Shown here piece after piece: positions 35,456 through 43,432 of a stretch of DNA of 64,000 nucleotides. The stretch is from positions 43,573 to 107,572 of the forward strand of contig JAFURZ010000003.1 in the NCBI GenBank assembly GCA_017480785.1, written 5' to 3'. Source of the DNA: Bacteroidales bacterium. Its GTDB lineage: Bacteria; Bacteroidota; Bacteroidia; Bacteroidales; P3. Numbering within the stretch: position 1 is the first letter of the stretch; each line of letters starts with the position of its first letter. The notes beneath the pieces were generated by a model, which saw nothing but the letters and a program-made list of their open reading frames with translations, made no database searches and was not told the DNA's origin. A program made the translations under genes and the position numbers.

Positions 35456-36098
35456 CCCCGAGACCGACAGCCAGCCCCGGCAGGACACGGAGGCTTTCGC
35501 CCGCCTGAGCGCCATCCTCGACACCCTGCGCACCGAATGCCCGTGGGACCGCCGGCAGACCATGAAGAGCCTGCGCTACCTCACCATCGAGGAAGTGCAC
35601 GAGCTCAGCGAGGCCATCGTGGCCGGCAAGGCCGACGAAATCAAGAAGGAGCTGGGCGACTTGGCCATGCACGTACTCTTCTACTGCAAGCTGGCCGAAG
35701 AGGCAGGACTCTTCTCCACCGCCGATGTCTACAACACCATCTGCGAGAAGCTCATTGCGCGCCACCCCTTCATCTACCACAAGGACCAGTATCACGGCGA
35801 GAGCTGGGAGCAGCTGAAGATGCGCGAGCGCGACCACCGCAATGTGCTCGACGGGGTACCCGACTCGCTCCCCTCGCTTGTCAAAGCTGTGCGCATGCAG
35901 GAGAAGGTGGCCGGAATGAGCGGAGAGTGGAAGGCGGAGAGTGGAGAGTGGAAAGAGGAGATGAACGAGGAGGAGTTCGGCGACTACCTCTTCGGACTCG
36001 TCGACTGGGCACGCCGCCACGGCATCAATGCCGACGACGCCCTCTGCGGAGCCAACCTCCGTTTCAAGAAGCAACACGAAAACAACAAACCCGCATAA
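35427..36098 (+). CDS. mazG: Nucleoside triphosphate pyrophosphohydrolase MazG, second domain altered
   Basis: A 223-residue MazG. The N-terminal domain is intact, with CPWDRRQTMKSLRYLTIEEVHEL and the metal-binding KKELGDLAMHVLFY. The inter-domain part keeps the usual HPFIYHKDQYHGESWEQLK. In the second domain MQEKVAGM is followed at residues 165-178 by SGEWKAESGEWKEE, encoded by a 7-nt array, and then by the conserved FGDYLFGLVDWARRHGINADDAL. The GFDW...EExxE helix expected between them is missing, so the C-terminal active site, which is the catalytic one in E. coli MazG, is probably damaged. ATG 35427 chosen; a TTG precedes it. Confidence 0.9.
   Translation: MESKKCTAYNPETDSQPRQDTEAFARLSAILDTLRTECPWDRRQTMKSLRYLTIEEVHELSEAIVAGKADEIKKELGDLAMHVLFYCKLAEEAGLFSTADVYNTICEKLIARHPFIYHKDQYHGESWEQLKMRERDHRNVLDGVPDSLPSLVKAVRMQEKVAGMSGEWKAESGEWKEEMNEEEFGDYLFGLVDWARRHGINADDALCGANLRFKKQHENNKPA
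35920..35959. repeat. 7-nt tandem array F2, inside mazG
   Basis: Units CGGAGAG/TGGAAGG/CGGAGAG/TGGAGAG/TGGAAAG at 7-nt spacing, in frame with mazG and encoding a Glu/Trp/Ser/Gly/Lys peptide. Confidence 0.88.
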
Positions 36099-36114
36099 GA
36101 TATAAATACACAGA

Positions 36115-37326
36115 ATGGAATTCAAACTCAATACCATAGAAGAGGCAATCGAAGACTTCCGCCAAGGGAAGTTCGTTATTGTAGTCGACGACGAGGACCG
36201 CGAGAATGAAGGCGACTTCATCATGGCTGCCGAGAAGATAACCCCCGAGCATGTCAACTTCATGCTCAAGAACGGCCGCGGCGTGCTCTGCGCCCCCATC
36301 ACCGAGCAACGCTGCCACGAGCTCAACCTCGACATGCAGGTCCACGACAACACCTCGCTCCTCGGCACCCCCTTCACCGTTACGGTCGACAACCTCGAGG
36401 ACGGCTGCACCACGGGCGTCAGCATGCACGACCGTGCCAGCACCATCCGTGCCTTGGCCGACCCCGCCACGCGCCCCGACCAGCTGGGTCGCCCAGGCCA
36501 CATCAACCCCCTCCGCGCCCGCAACGGCGGTGTGCTTGTGAGGGCCGGCCACACTGAGGCCGCCGTCGACCTGGCACGCCTCGCCGGCCTCTATCCCGCC
36601 GGTGCGCTCATCGAAATCATCAATGACGACGGCACCATGGCCCGCATGCCGCAACTCCAGGAGGTGGCCCACCGCTTCGGCCTCAAGATAGTCACCATCA
36701 AGGACCTCATCGCCTACCGCGTGGCCCACGAGACCCTCATCCGCAAGGAGCAGGAGGTGTTCCTCCCCACCCGTTGGGGCAACTTCCAACTCATCGCCTA
36801 CACCCAGCTCGACAACGGCAACACCCACATGGTGCTGAAGAAAGGCGAGTGGGAGGAAGGCGAACCCGTGCTGGTGCGCGTGCACTCCAGTTGCGCCACC
36901 GGCGACATCTTCGGCTCCTGCAAGTGCGACTGCGGCGACCAGCTGCACCACGCCATGGAGATGATTGAGCGCGAAGGCAAGGGACTCATCGCCTACATGA
37001 GCCAGGAAGGCCGCGGCATAGGCCTGGTCAACAAACTCAAGGCCTACCACCTGCAAGAGATGGGGCTCGACACCGTCGACGCCAACCTCCAACTCGGCTT
37101 CAAGGCCGACGAACGCGACTACGGCATCGGTGCCCAGATACTCCGCGACCAGAAGGTCACCAAGATGCGCCTCATCACCAACAACCCGGTCAAGCGCACC
37201 GGCCTTGAGGGCTACGGCCTGGAAGTCACCGAGATAGTGCCCATCGTCATCGAGCCTAACAAGTACAACGAGCGCTACCTCAAGACCAAGCAGGACCGCA
37301 TGGGGCACGACCTCCACCTTGGATAA
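36115..37326 (+). CDS. ribBA: 3,4-dihydroxy-2-butanone-4-phosphate synthase / GTP cyclohydrolase II
   Basis: A 403-residue bifunctional riboflavin-pathway enzyme. The RibB half has [16 protein letters not shown] (metal and substrate binding), [15 protein letters not shown] and [22 protein letters not shown]. The RibA half from about residue 210 has [21 protein letters not shown] with the three zinc Cys, then [17 protein letters not shown] and [16 protein letters not shown]. Both active sites look complete. It follows mazG by 16 bp, so recA-envelope protein-rel-mazG-ribBA may be one transcript. Confidence 0.96.
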   Translation: MEFKLNTIEEAIEDFRQGKFVIVVDDEDRENEGDFIMAAEKITPEHVNFMLKNGRGVLCAPITEQRCHELNLDMQVHDNTSLLGTPFTVTVDNLEDGCTTGVSMHDRASTIRALADPATRPDQLGRPGHINPLRARNGGVLVRAGHTEAAVDLARLAGLYPAGALIEIINDDGTMARMPQLQEVAHRFGLKIVTIKDLIAYRVAHETLIRKEQEVFLPTRWGNFQLIAYTQLDNGNTHMVLKKGEWEEGEPVLVRVHSSCATGDIFGSCKCDCGDQLHHAMEMIEREGKGLIAYMSQEGRGIGLVNKLKAYHLQEMGLDTVDANLQLGFKADERDYGIGAQILRDQKVTKMRLITNNPVKRTGLEGYGLEVTEIVPIVIEPNKYNERYLKTKQDRMGHDLHLG

Positions 37327-37357
37327 CCCCCTGGTCGACCCCCTGTCGCCTCTGCCA

Positions 37358-37426
37358 TTTTTACGGTAGTATTACGGTAGTTCAACTACAGTTCGACTTG
37401 AAAAAGCGTAATACTACCGTAAAACG
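37358..37426. repeat. 11-nt phased array B2
   Basis: TTTTTAC then GGTAGTATTAC, GGTAGTTCAAC, TACAGTTCGAC, TTGAAAAAGCG, TAATACTACCG, TAAAACGG. Left units share AGTnnnAC and the right side mirrors them. It is a degraded relative of B1 at 4135, located after ribBA where it could end transcription. Confidence 0.8.
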
Positions 37427-37500
37427 GTAAAAGAACAGTTAAAGAAAACCCTGAGGGTGAGGGGAGAAAAAGTTTTGTTGCAGATTAGGATTTTTTTGTC

Positions 37501-37508
37501 TATCTTTG
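37501..37508 (+). promoter_or_regulatory. -7 box of xerC, predicting a leaderless transcript
   Basis: TATCTTTG followed by CACTTTG and then ATG 37516, leaving 7 nt between the box and the start codon. TTGTTGC lies about 20 nt further upstream as a possible -33 element. Confidence 0.68.
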
Positions 37509-37515
37509 CACTTTG

Positions 37516-38412
37516 ATGAAACTGGACGAGTCCATAGCACGTTTTCGCGACTACATCGCCACCGAGCGGCGCATGGCTCCCGGGACGGTGCACAACTATT
37601 GTGCCGACCTGGAAGACTTGGCGGCCTATGTGGCCTCCTTGGGGGTGGAGGAGCTGGAGCAGCTGGAGGCCCGCGACCTGAGGGCCTGGGAGATGGAACA
37701 CCTGGGGCGCGGCGAGGCGGCGGGGACGGTGAAACGGCGACTCGCCTCGGTGGGTAGTTGGCTCCGCTTCCTGAGGCACCACGGGCTCTTCGACCGCGAC
37801 CTGATGGCCAAGGTCTCGGCGCCGCGCCTGCCCAAGCGCCTGCCCGTCTTCTTCCGCGAGAGCGAGACGGAGCACCTGTACGACGATGGCCTCTTCGGCG
37901 ACGACTTCATGGGGCAGCGCGACCGGCTGCTGCTGAGGATGCTCTATGAGACAGGGATGCGCCGGTCGGAGCTTACAGGCCTGAAAGAGAGTTCGGTGGA
38001 CCTGGGAGCCCTGACGGTGAAGGTGCTGGGTAAGCGGAACAAGGAGCGGATAATACCGATAGAAAATGAGTTGGCACACAATATTTCGGAATATATCGCG
38101 TTAAAACATCAGAACGGGTACGAAGGAGAGTGGCTCTTCGTGAACAGGCGGGGAGAGCAGATGACCGGCGACGGAGTGTATTATGTGGTGAGGAAGTACA
38201 TGAGCCGGCTGAGTACGGCCGACCGTGTGTCGCCGCATGTGTTCCGCCACAGTTTCGCCACCCATATCCTCGACGAGGGGGGCAACATCCGGGCCATTCA
38301 GGAGTTGCTGGGGCACGAAAGCCTGTCGACGACCGAGCAGTACACCCACGTCACCCGGGAGCACCTGAAAGAGGTGTACCAACACGCCCACCCGCGGGGC
38401 CGCAAGAAGTAG
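37516..38412 (+). CDS. xerC: Tyrosine recombinase XerC/XerD
   Basis: A 298-residue site-specific recombinase that resolves chromosome dimers at dif. It has an N-terminal SAM-like DNA-binding domain (FRDYIATERRMAPGTVHNYCADLEDLAAYV). The catalytic domain has the first Arg in MLYETGMRRSELTGL, HVFRHSFATHILDEGGNIRAIQELLGH (His-x2-Arg and His), and the nucleophile Tyr in TEQYTHVT. ATG 37516 is chosen over the TTG at 37513 because the promoter box ends at 37508. hpf follows, a frequent pair in Bacteroidota. Confidence 0.92.
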   Translation: MKLDESIARFRDYIATERRMAPGTVHNYCADLEDLAAYVASLGVEELEQLEARDLRAWEMEHLGRGEAAGTVKRRLASVGSWLRFLRHHGLFDRDLMAKVSAPRLPKRLPVFFRESETEHLYDDGLFGDDFMGQRDRLLLRMLYETGMRRSELTGLKESSVDLGALTVKVLGKRNKERIIPIENELAHNISEYIALKHQNGYEGEWLFVNRRGEQMTGDGVYYVVRKYMSRLSTADRVSPHVFRHSFATHILDEGGNIRAIQELLGHESLSTTEQYTHVTREHLKEVYQHAHPRGRKK

Positions 38413-38456
38413 GAAAGAACCAAATTATCAAAACAACTAATAAAAAGGAGGATAAC

Positions 38457-38744
38457 ATGAACACAATCATCAACACCGCCAAATTCAAGGCTGACGAGAA
38501 ACTGGAGAAGTACATCCAAGAGAAAGTGGCCAAACTGGACCGCATGACTGACCGCGCTACCAAGTGTGAGGTTTTCCTCAAGATAGACAAGCCCGAGGCG
38601 GACAACAACAAGATTGCCGAGTTGCAGCTGGCCCTCCCTGGCCAGACGCTGTTCATCGGCAAGCAAGCCAACACTTTCGAGCAGGCCGTCGGCGAGGCCG
38701 TCGACGCCATGAAGGTGCAGATAGAGAAGTATAAGAACGCCTAG
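38457..38744 (+). CDS. hpf: Ribosome hibernation-promoting factor, short form
   Basis: A 95-residue HPF/RaiA-type protein that stabilises inactive ribosomes (VEVFLKIDKP-like core: KCEVFLKIDKPEADNNKIAELQL, then FEQAVGEAVDAMKVQIEKYK). It lacks the C-terminal dimerisation domain of long HPF. It has an unusually good Shine-Dalgarno sequence, AAAGGAGG, 7 nt before ATG 38457, rare in a phylum that mostly does without. Its stop codon shares CTAG with the ssb stop on the other strand. Confidence 0.92.
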   Translation: MNTIINTAKFKADEKLEKYIQEKVAKLDRMTDRATKCEVFLKIDKPEADNNKIAELQLALPGQTLFIGKQANTFEQAVGEAVDAMKVQIEKYKNA

Positions 38745-39160
38745 AAGGGCAGGTCTCCCAGAGGTTCGGTCTCAGGGGTGAGGATGTCCATCAGGGGGTT
38801 GGGACGCGACTCGTCCTGCTGACGCTTTGAGAGCAGGAGCAGGTTGTCGGCCACGACCTCGGTGACATGGCGCTTGTTGCCTTCCTTGTCTTCCCAGGAA
38901 CGGCTCTGCAGGCGCCCTTCAACGTATATTTGCGCTCCTTTGGAGAGGATGCGCTCGGCGACGTCGGCCAGACCGCGCCAGCAGACGACATTGTGCCATT
39001 CGGTGATTTCCACGCGCTCGTTGTCGCGGCGACGAGCTTCAGTAGTGGCGAGAGGGAAGGAAGCTTTCTTGACGGGCGTGGCACCGTCAGAAGGGAATGT
39101 GACCACATCGGGATTTTTGCCTACATTGCCTACGAGAATAACTTTGTTGACTCCAATCAT
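38741..39160 (-). CDS. ssb: Single-stranded DNA-binding protein
   Basis: A 139-residue SSB: OB-fold start NKVILVGNVGKNPDV, ITEWHNVVCWRGLADVAERILSKGAQIYVEGRL, and the acidic partner-binding tail ending LGDLPF. mutY lies upstream on the same strand about 80 bp away. Convergent with hpf with overlapping stop codons. Confidence 0.95.
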   Translation of the reverse strand: MIGVNKVILVGNVGKNPDVVTFPSDGATPVKKASFPLATTEARRRDNERVEITEWHNVVCWRGLADVAERILSKGAQIYVEGRLQSRSWEDKEGNKRHVTEVVADNLLLLSKRQQDESRPNPLMDILTPETEPLGDLPF

Positions 39161-39242
39161 AGTTCGTTAATAAGTATTATGTGTTTCTAAAAATCGGAAT
39201 GCGAAAATACAATAAAAAAACGAATTGGGGAAATAAAGATAT

Positions 39243-40301
39243 TCACAACTCCTGCAAGTACCTGTCTATCAATCTTGGCAGGGGCATATTTTTTATTTCC
39301 CGGACGGCTACAGCGCAGGTGTCGACCGGCGAAACGGATGGTTGTGCCGCTACTTCTGCGCTCAGGAACCGGGCATGGATGGTGCGGTGAGTCAGCTGGT
39401 GGCGGCAGGGGGGCGTGACGGTGAAGTCGAGGCCGGTGAGCTGGAAGTGCTCCTGCATGAAGCGTGCGGCCTCCCGCAGCAGTTGCTGCTCGTCCAGTTC
39501 GGTGTCGGTTTCCAGCAGGGGGAACTGCCAGAGCCCGCGCCAGATGTCGTTGCCCGTGCGCCGTTGCATCATCGTGTGGGGGCCGTCGGGAGCCTCCCAG
39601 CGCAGGACGAAGTAGTAGAACCAACGGTCGACGGGCTTGCTTTTGGGGGCCTTGACCGGCAGCATGCCGACACGGCCGGTGCTCAGGGCCACGCACTCGT
39701 CGGCGAAGGGACACATGGCGCAGTCGGGCACGGGGCGGCATTGCAACGACCCGAAATCCATCAGGGCGGCGTTGAAACGGTTGGGTCGCCGGCGGTCGAT
39801 GAGTGTGAGCAGCAACCGTTCGAACTCGGTATAGGCGGCGTCGGTGGCGATGGGAGTGCTGATGCCGTGCAGGCGGCTGATGAAGCGGTACACGTTCCCG
39901 TCGATGACGGGGTAGGGCAGGCGGAAGGCGAACGAGGCGATGGCCGCTGCGGTGTAGCGCCCCACCCCCTTCAGTTTCCGTATGCCCTCATAGGTGTCGG
40001 GGAAAGCCCCGCCGCACTCGTTCATTATATATTGTGCGGCAGCGTGCAGGTTGCGTGCCCGCGAATAGTAGCCCAACCCCTGCCACAGCCGCAGCACCTG
40101 CTCCTCGCTGGCGGCGGCCAGGTCGGCCACCGTCGGGAAGGCCTCGACGAAGCGTAGCCAGTAGTCGCGCCCCTGCTCGATGCGGGTCTGCTGCAGGATA
40201 ATCTCCGACAGCCAGATGCGATACGGGTCGTCGATGCCGCGCCACGGAAGTGTACGTCCGCAGTCGTTATACCAAGCCTCCAATTTGTCCGAAAAAGCCA
40301 T
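39243..40301 (-). CDS. mutY: A/G-specific adenine glycosylase
   Basis: A 352-residue base-excision enzyme removing A opposite 8-oxoG. The catalytic Glu is in SEIILQQTRIEQ. The helix-hairpin-helix is LKGVGRYTAAAIASFAF, and the catalytic Asp is in VIDGNVYRF. The [4Fe-4S] site is CRPVPDCAMCPFADEC. The C-terminal NUDIX-like lesion-recognition domain covers about 225-340. The first cluster spacing is C-x5-C rather than the usual C-x6-C, confirmed from the codons. Start at ATG 40299-40301. Confidence 0.94.
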   Translation of the reverse strand: MAFSDKLEAWYNDCGRTLPWRGIDDPYRIWLSEIILQQTRIEQGRDYWLRFVEAFPTVADLAAASEEQVLRLWQGLGYYSRARNLHAAAQYIMNECGGAFPDTYEGIRKLKGVGRYTAAAIASFAFRLPYPVIDGNVYRFISRLHGISTPIATDAAYTEFERLLLTLIDRRRPNRFNAALMDFGSLQCRPVPDCAMCPFADECVALSTGRVGMLPVKAPKSKPVDRWFYYFVLRWEAPDGPHTMMQRRTGNDIWRGLWQFPLLETDTELDEQQLLREAARFMQEHFQLTGLDFTVTPPCRHQLTHRTIHARFLSAEVAAQPSVSPVDTCAVAVREIKNMPLPRLIDRYLQEL

Positions 40302-40483
40302 CTTCTCTGTTAATATATACCTCTTTTTTGCACTTTAACTCCCTGAAAAATGAGTGTTAAATCGTCAGTTCTACTTTTTGTTATATTGTTAAGAATGAGT
40401 GTGTTCTGTTTAACTAAATGTTAAAAAAGTTTAAAAAGCCACTTATCAACGCAGAAACATTTTGCCATATCCGAAAAAGGTAG

Positions 40484-40491
40484 TACTTTTG
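40484..40491 (+). promoter_or_regulatory. rpmB-rpsU promoter
   Basis: TACTTTTG followed by CACC. TTTGCC at 40461-40466 lies 17 nt upstream and fits the Bacteroidota -33 element. Confidence 0.72.
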
Positions 40492-40557
40492 CACCCGTTT
40501 TCGCCGAAAAAAGGCGATGCACAAGTAACGTAAAACAATAAAAAAAAGTATAGCACA

Positions 40558-40797
40558 ATGTCGAAGAAATGTGAAATTACCGGAAAGAAAGTGATTGTGG
40601 GCAACAACGTGTCGCACTCGCGCATTCACACCAAGCGTACCTTCAGCCCCAACCTGCAGACCAAGAAGTTCTACATTCCCGAGGAGGATATGTGGATTAC
40701 CCTGAAGGTGTCGGCCAAAGGCATGCGCATCATCAACAAGAAAGGCATCATCGCCGCCCTCAACGACGCTGCCGCCCAGGGTCACCTGATGTTCTAA
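40558..40797 (+). CDS. rpmB: 50S ribosomal protein L28
   Basis: A 79-residue L28: MSKKCEITGKKVIVGNNVSHS then HTKRTFSPNLQTKKFYIPEE and LKVSAKGMRIINKKG. It lacks the zinc CxxC motifs of the C+ form. Full length for Bacteroidota. In a short ribosomal unit with rpsU-like S21 downstream. In Bacteroidota rpmB usually neighbours rpmG, which is absent here. Confidence 0.95.
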   Translation: MSKKCEITGKKVIVGNNVSHSRIHTKRTFSPNLQTKKFYIPEEDMWITLKVSAKGMRIINKKGIIAALNDAAAQGHLMF

Positions 40798-40861
40798 ACC
40801 AGAAGACACACAGTCTTAAATAAATCAATTATTCACCCTTAACAAGAAAGAGGTATTAGCA

Positions 40862-41059
40862 ATGATCGTAGTTCCCATTAAAGAAGGTGAAAACCTCGAG
40901 AGAGCACTCAAGAAGCTGAAACGCAAGTTTGACAAGACCGGTGTGGTGAAAGAGATGCGCCGTCGTCAGCAGTTCACCAAACCCAGCGTCATCAACCGCG
41001 AGAAGCATCTGAAGGCCATCTACGTCCAGCACCTGCGCCAGCAAGAGCTCGACAAGTAA
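40862..41059 (+). CDS. rpsU: 30S ribosomal protein S21
   Basis: A 65-residue basic S21: IVVPIKEGENLERALKKLKRKFDKTGVVKEMRRRQQF. It binds the 16S 3' end and aids initiation, and in Bacteroidota helps to occlude the anti-Shine-Dalgarno. Full length. GAAAGAGG lies upstream of the ATG. Confidence 0.94.
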   Translation: MIVVPIKEGENLERALKKLKRKFDKTGVVKEMRRRQQFTKPSVINREKHLKAIYVQHLRQQELDK

Positions 41060-41111
41060 GAGAAGCCCGAGTCGAGAGCTCCCTCACCGGAGCAACGCCA
41101 TTGGAAAAAAG

Positions 41112-41141
41112 AATCCCCCGCATCATCCGATGCGGGGGATT
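41112..41141. terminator. Bidirectional terminator
   Basis: 13-bp perfect stem AATCCCCCGCATC / GATGCGGGGGATT with ATCC loop, between rpsU and the convergent POT transporter gene. Confidence 0.9.
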
Positions 41142-41164
41142 TTCAGTTGTGTGCCATGGCAGCA

Positions 41165-42742
41165 TTACTGCTGCTGGGCGGTAATCTTCTCAAGCCACTT
41201 GAGCATGCCGAACATCACGGTCATGGCGACGAGGCAGATGATGGCGAAGACGGCCCAGGTCATCCACAGGTTGGGGAGCTTGTTGAAGAGGAACGGTCCC
41301 ACCATGATGAGCAGATTGCCCACGGCGGTGGCGGTGAGCCACAGGCCCTGGCAGATGCCCTGGATATGCTTCGGCGCAATCTTCGACACGAAGCTCAGGC
41401 CCATGGGGCTGATGAAGAGTTCGGCCACGGTGAGGAAGAAGTAGGTCACGATGAGCACCCATGCGTCGGCTTTCATGCCTGCGATGGTGGCGGCGTCCTG
41501 CTTCATGAAGGCCTCGCCCGAAGGATAGCCCATGTGGATACTGAAGATGGTGAGGAAGATGTAGGCACAGGCGGCGAAAAGCATGCCGATGACAATCTTG
41601 CGCGGAGCGGAGAACTTGCGGCCCCAGCTCGTGCCGAAGAGCCACATGATGACCGGCGTCAGCAGGATGACCAGTGCGGGGTTGAGGAACTGCCACACCT
41701 CGGGGGCCACGCTCTCGGAGTTCACGAAGTTGCGTGCAAAGAGCGAAAGCGACTGGCCGTTCTGGTGGAACGACATCCAGAAGAAGACGCAGATGCCCAG
41801 TACGGCATAGAGACCGGCCATACGCTGGCGGATGTCTTTGGCCATGGCTTGGCGTTCTTCGGGGGTGTACTCGACCACCTCGGCTTTGGTCTTCTTGGCG
41901 GGTGTCGGGAACATCTTCTTGAAGGCAAGGAATATCAGCAGGGAGATAATCATGGCTGCCACCGAGGCGAGGAACGAGTAGTGGACGCCGGTGTTGAACA
42001 CCTGGAGGTAGCTCTCGCAGGCGGCCTGCATGTTGGCGGGGTCGAAGTTGGTGTTATTCTGGCTCATCCAGGTGGTGAGGTTGGCCATCTGGGTGGCATC
42101 CATACCCGTAGCATCGTTGATGTACTGGTGGCAGAGGGCGGGCAGGTCGCTGTTGTAGGTCATGCCGTTGCGGCCCAGCCACCACTGGCGCAGCGAGGGA
42201 GCCACGAAGGGGGCCAGCACGCCGCCGATGTTGATGAAGACATAGAAAATCTGGAACCCCGGGTCACGCTTGCTCTGGGCGAGGGCGAGGGCCTCGGGGC
42301 CCTTCTTCGCGGCCTCGGCCTCCATGTTGTCATACATCTGGCCCACAATGGCCTGCAGGTTGCCCTTGAACAGACCGTTGCCGCAGGCGATGACCAGCAG
42401 GGCGGCGCAGGTGATGACCAGCACGGTCGACATCGACATGCCGGTGGCACTGTAGCCGGCCGGAATCGACAGCACCACGTAGCCGATGGCCATCGTAATC
42501 AATCCGGCAATGATGGTGCCCTTGTAGTTCTGCAGCTTGTCGGCGATGATACCGCCGGGCAGCGCCATGACGTAGATGCCGAAGTAGAACACGGCGTAGA
42601 TGATGGCTGCCACATTGTCGCTGATTCCAAACTTTGAACAGAGGAACAGCAGCAGTACTGCGTTCATAATATAGTAGCCGAAACGCTCACCCATATTACT
42701 CAACGCAGCCGCAATAAGTCCTTTGGGATGTCCTTTGAACAT
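41165..42742 (-). CDS. POT-family proton-coupled peptide transporter
   Basis: A 525-residue inner-membrane MFS protein of the PTR2/POT family importing di- and tripeptides. The family signature region is SNMGERFGYYIMNAVLLLFL at residues 15-34, followed by FYFGIYVMALPGGIIADK and YKGTIIAGLITMAIGYVVL. About 12-14 hydrophobic segments are visible, with an extended polar loop near residues 190-250 containing many Asn and Thr and another at 295-320. Its promoter faces away from the tsaC promoter. Confidence 0.92.
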   Translation of the reverse strand: MFKGHPKGLIAAALSNMGERFGYYIMNAVLLLFLCSKFGISDNVAAIIYAVFYFGIYVMALPGGIIADKLQNYKGTIIAGLITMAIGYVVLSIPAGYSATGMSMSTVLVITCAALLVIACGNGLFKGNLQAIVGQMYDNMEAEAAKKGPEALALAQSKRDPGFQIFYVFINIGGVLAPFVAPSLRQWWLGRNGMTYNSDLPALCHQYINDATGMDATQMANLTTWMSQNNTNFDPANMQAACESYLQVFNTGVHYSFLASVAAMIISLLIFLAFKKMFPTPAKKTKAEVVEYTPEERQAMAKDIRQRMAGLYAVLGICVFFWMSFHQNGQSLSLFARNFVNSESVAPEVWQFLNPALVILLTPVIMWLFGTSWGRKFSAPRKIVIGMLFAACAYIFLTIFSIHMGYPSGEAFMKQDAATIAGMKADAWVLIVTYFFLTVAELFISPMGLSFVSKIAPKHIQGICQGLWLTATAVGNLLIMVGPFLFNKLPNLWMTWAVFAIICLVAMTVMFGMLKWLEKITAQQQ

Positions 42743-42812
42743 AATGTGTAATGTTTTGGTTGATAATTTATTTAACTGTTTTTAATACTTCACTACAAGA
42801 GCAAACGATGTG

Positions 42813-42820
42813 CAAAGATA
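42813..42820 (-). promoter_or_regulatory. -7 box of the POT transporter gene
   Basis: TATCTTTG on the minus strand, about 70 nt before the start. Only 43 bp separates it from the divergent tsaC box. Confidence 0.68.
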
Positions 42821-42863
42821 CGAAAAAAAGTTGATACTTCGGCAGAAAATGTGTATTTTTTTG

Positions 42864-42871
42864 TATCTTTG
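42864..42871 (+). promoter_or_regulatory. -7 box of tsaC, nearly leaderless
   Basis: TATCTTTG preceded by a T run, ending 9 nt before ATG 42881 and 15 nt before ATG 42887. Confidence 0.68.
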
Positions 42872-42880
42872 CAGCCCGAA

Positions 42881-43432
42881 ATGAGCATGGAAGACATCAT
42901 ACAACAAGCCGTCACCGCCTTGGCGCAAGGCGGCGTCATCCTCTACCCGACGGACACCATCTGGGGCCTCGGCTGCGACGCCCGCAACGCCGCCGCGGTG
43001 GATAAACTCTACGCCATCAAGGAGCGCGACCACTCGAAAAGCATGCTGGTGCTGGTGGAAAGTGGAAAGTGGAAAGTGGAAAGTGGAGAGCGGCCGACGA
43101 CCTATATCCTGCCACGGTCGGTGTGGCACGATGCGATGCACCTCGAGGTAGCCCCCAACCTGCCGGCCGACGACGGCTCGCTGGGCGTCCGCCAGCCGCG
43201 GCATGCCTTCTGCCAGGAGCTCATACGCCGCCTCGGCGCCCCGCTGGTCAGCACCAGCGCCAACCTCAGCGGCCATCCGTCGCCGCAGTCTTATAATGAA
43301 ATAGAAGAGGAATTGCGCCGCCGCGTCGACTACTGCGTGCCGCCCCTGCCGGAATTCCTTTCGGGCGAGACCCGCGGCAGCCGCATCGTCAAGGTCAACC
43401 CCGACGGCAGCGAGACCGTCATACGGCCGTAG
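42881..43432 (+). CDS. tsaC: L-threonylcarbamoyladenylate synthase (YrdC/Sua5 domain)
   Basis: A 183-residue enzyme making threonylcarbamoyl-AMP for tRNA t6A. Landmarks are GGVILYPTDTIWGLGCDARN, the Lys/Arg site KERDHSKSMLVL, DGSLGVRQPRH and PLVSTSANLSGHPSP. Residues 58-71 (VESGKWKVESGERP) are encoded by a 7-nt array placed directly after SMLVLV. Homologues I know have a longer helical segment there, so part of the fold has been replaced. The ATP, threonine and bicarbonate sites named above look intact. Start at ATG 42881; the promoter excludes the upstream extension. Confidence 0.92.
   Translation: MSMEDIIQQAVTALAQGGVILYPTDTIWGLGCDARNAAAVDKLYAIKERDHSKSMLVLVESGKWKVESGERPTTYILPRSVWHDAMHLEVAPNLPADDGSLGVRQPRHAFCQELIRRLGAPLVSTSANLSGHPSPQSYNEIEEELRRRVDYCVPPLPEFLSGETRGSRIVKVNPDGSETVIRP
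43054..43093. repeat. 7-nt tandem array F3, inside tsaC
   Basis: Four perfect GGAAAGT units followed by GGAGAGC, in frame with tsaC. Because 7 and 3 share no factor, any frame gives the same cyclic heptapeptide (VESGKWK). Confidence 0.92.

Noticed and set aside
33227-35563. A 778-codon minus-strand frame over rel
   Set aside because: Shadow of rel; low-complexity translation without motifs.
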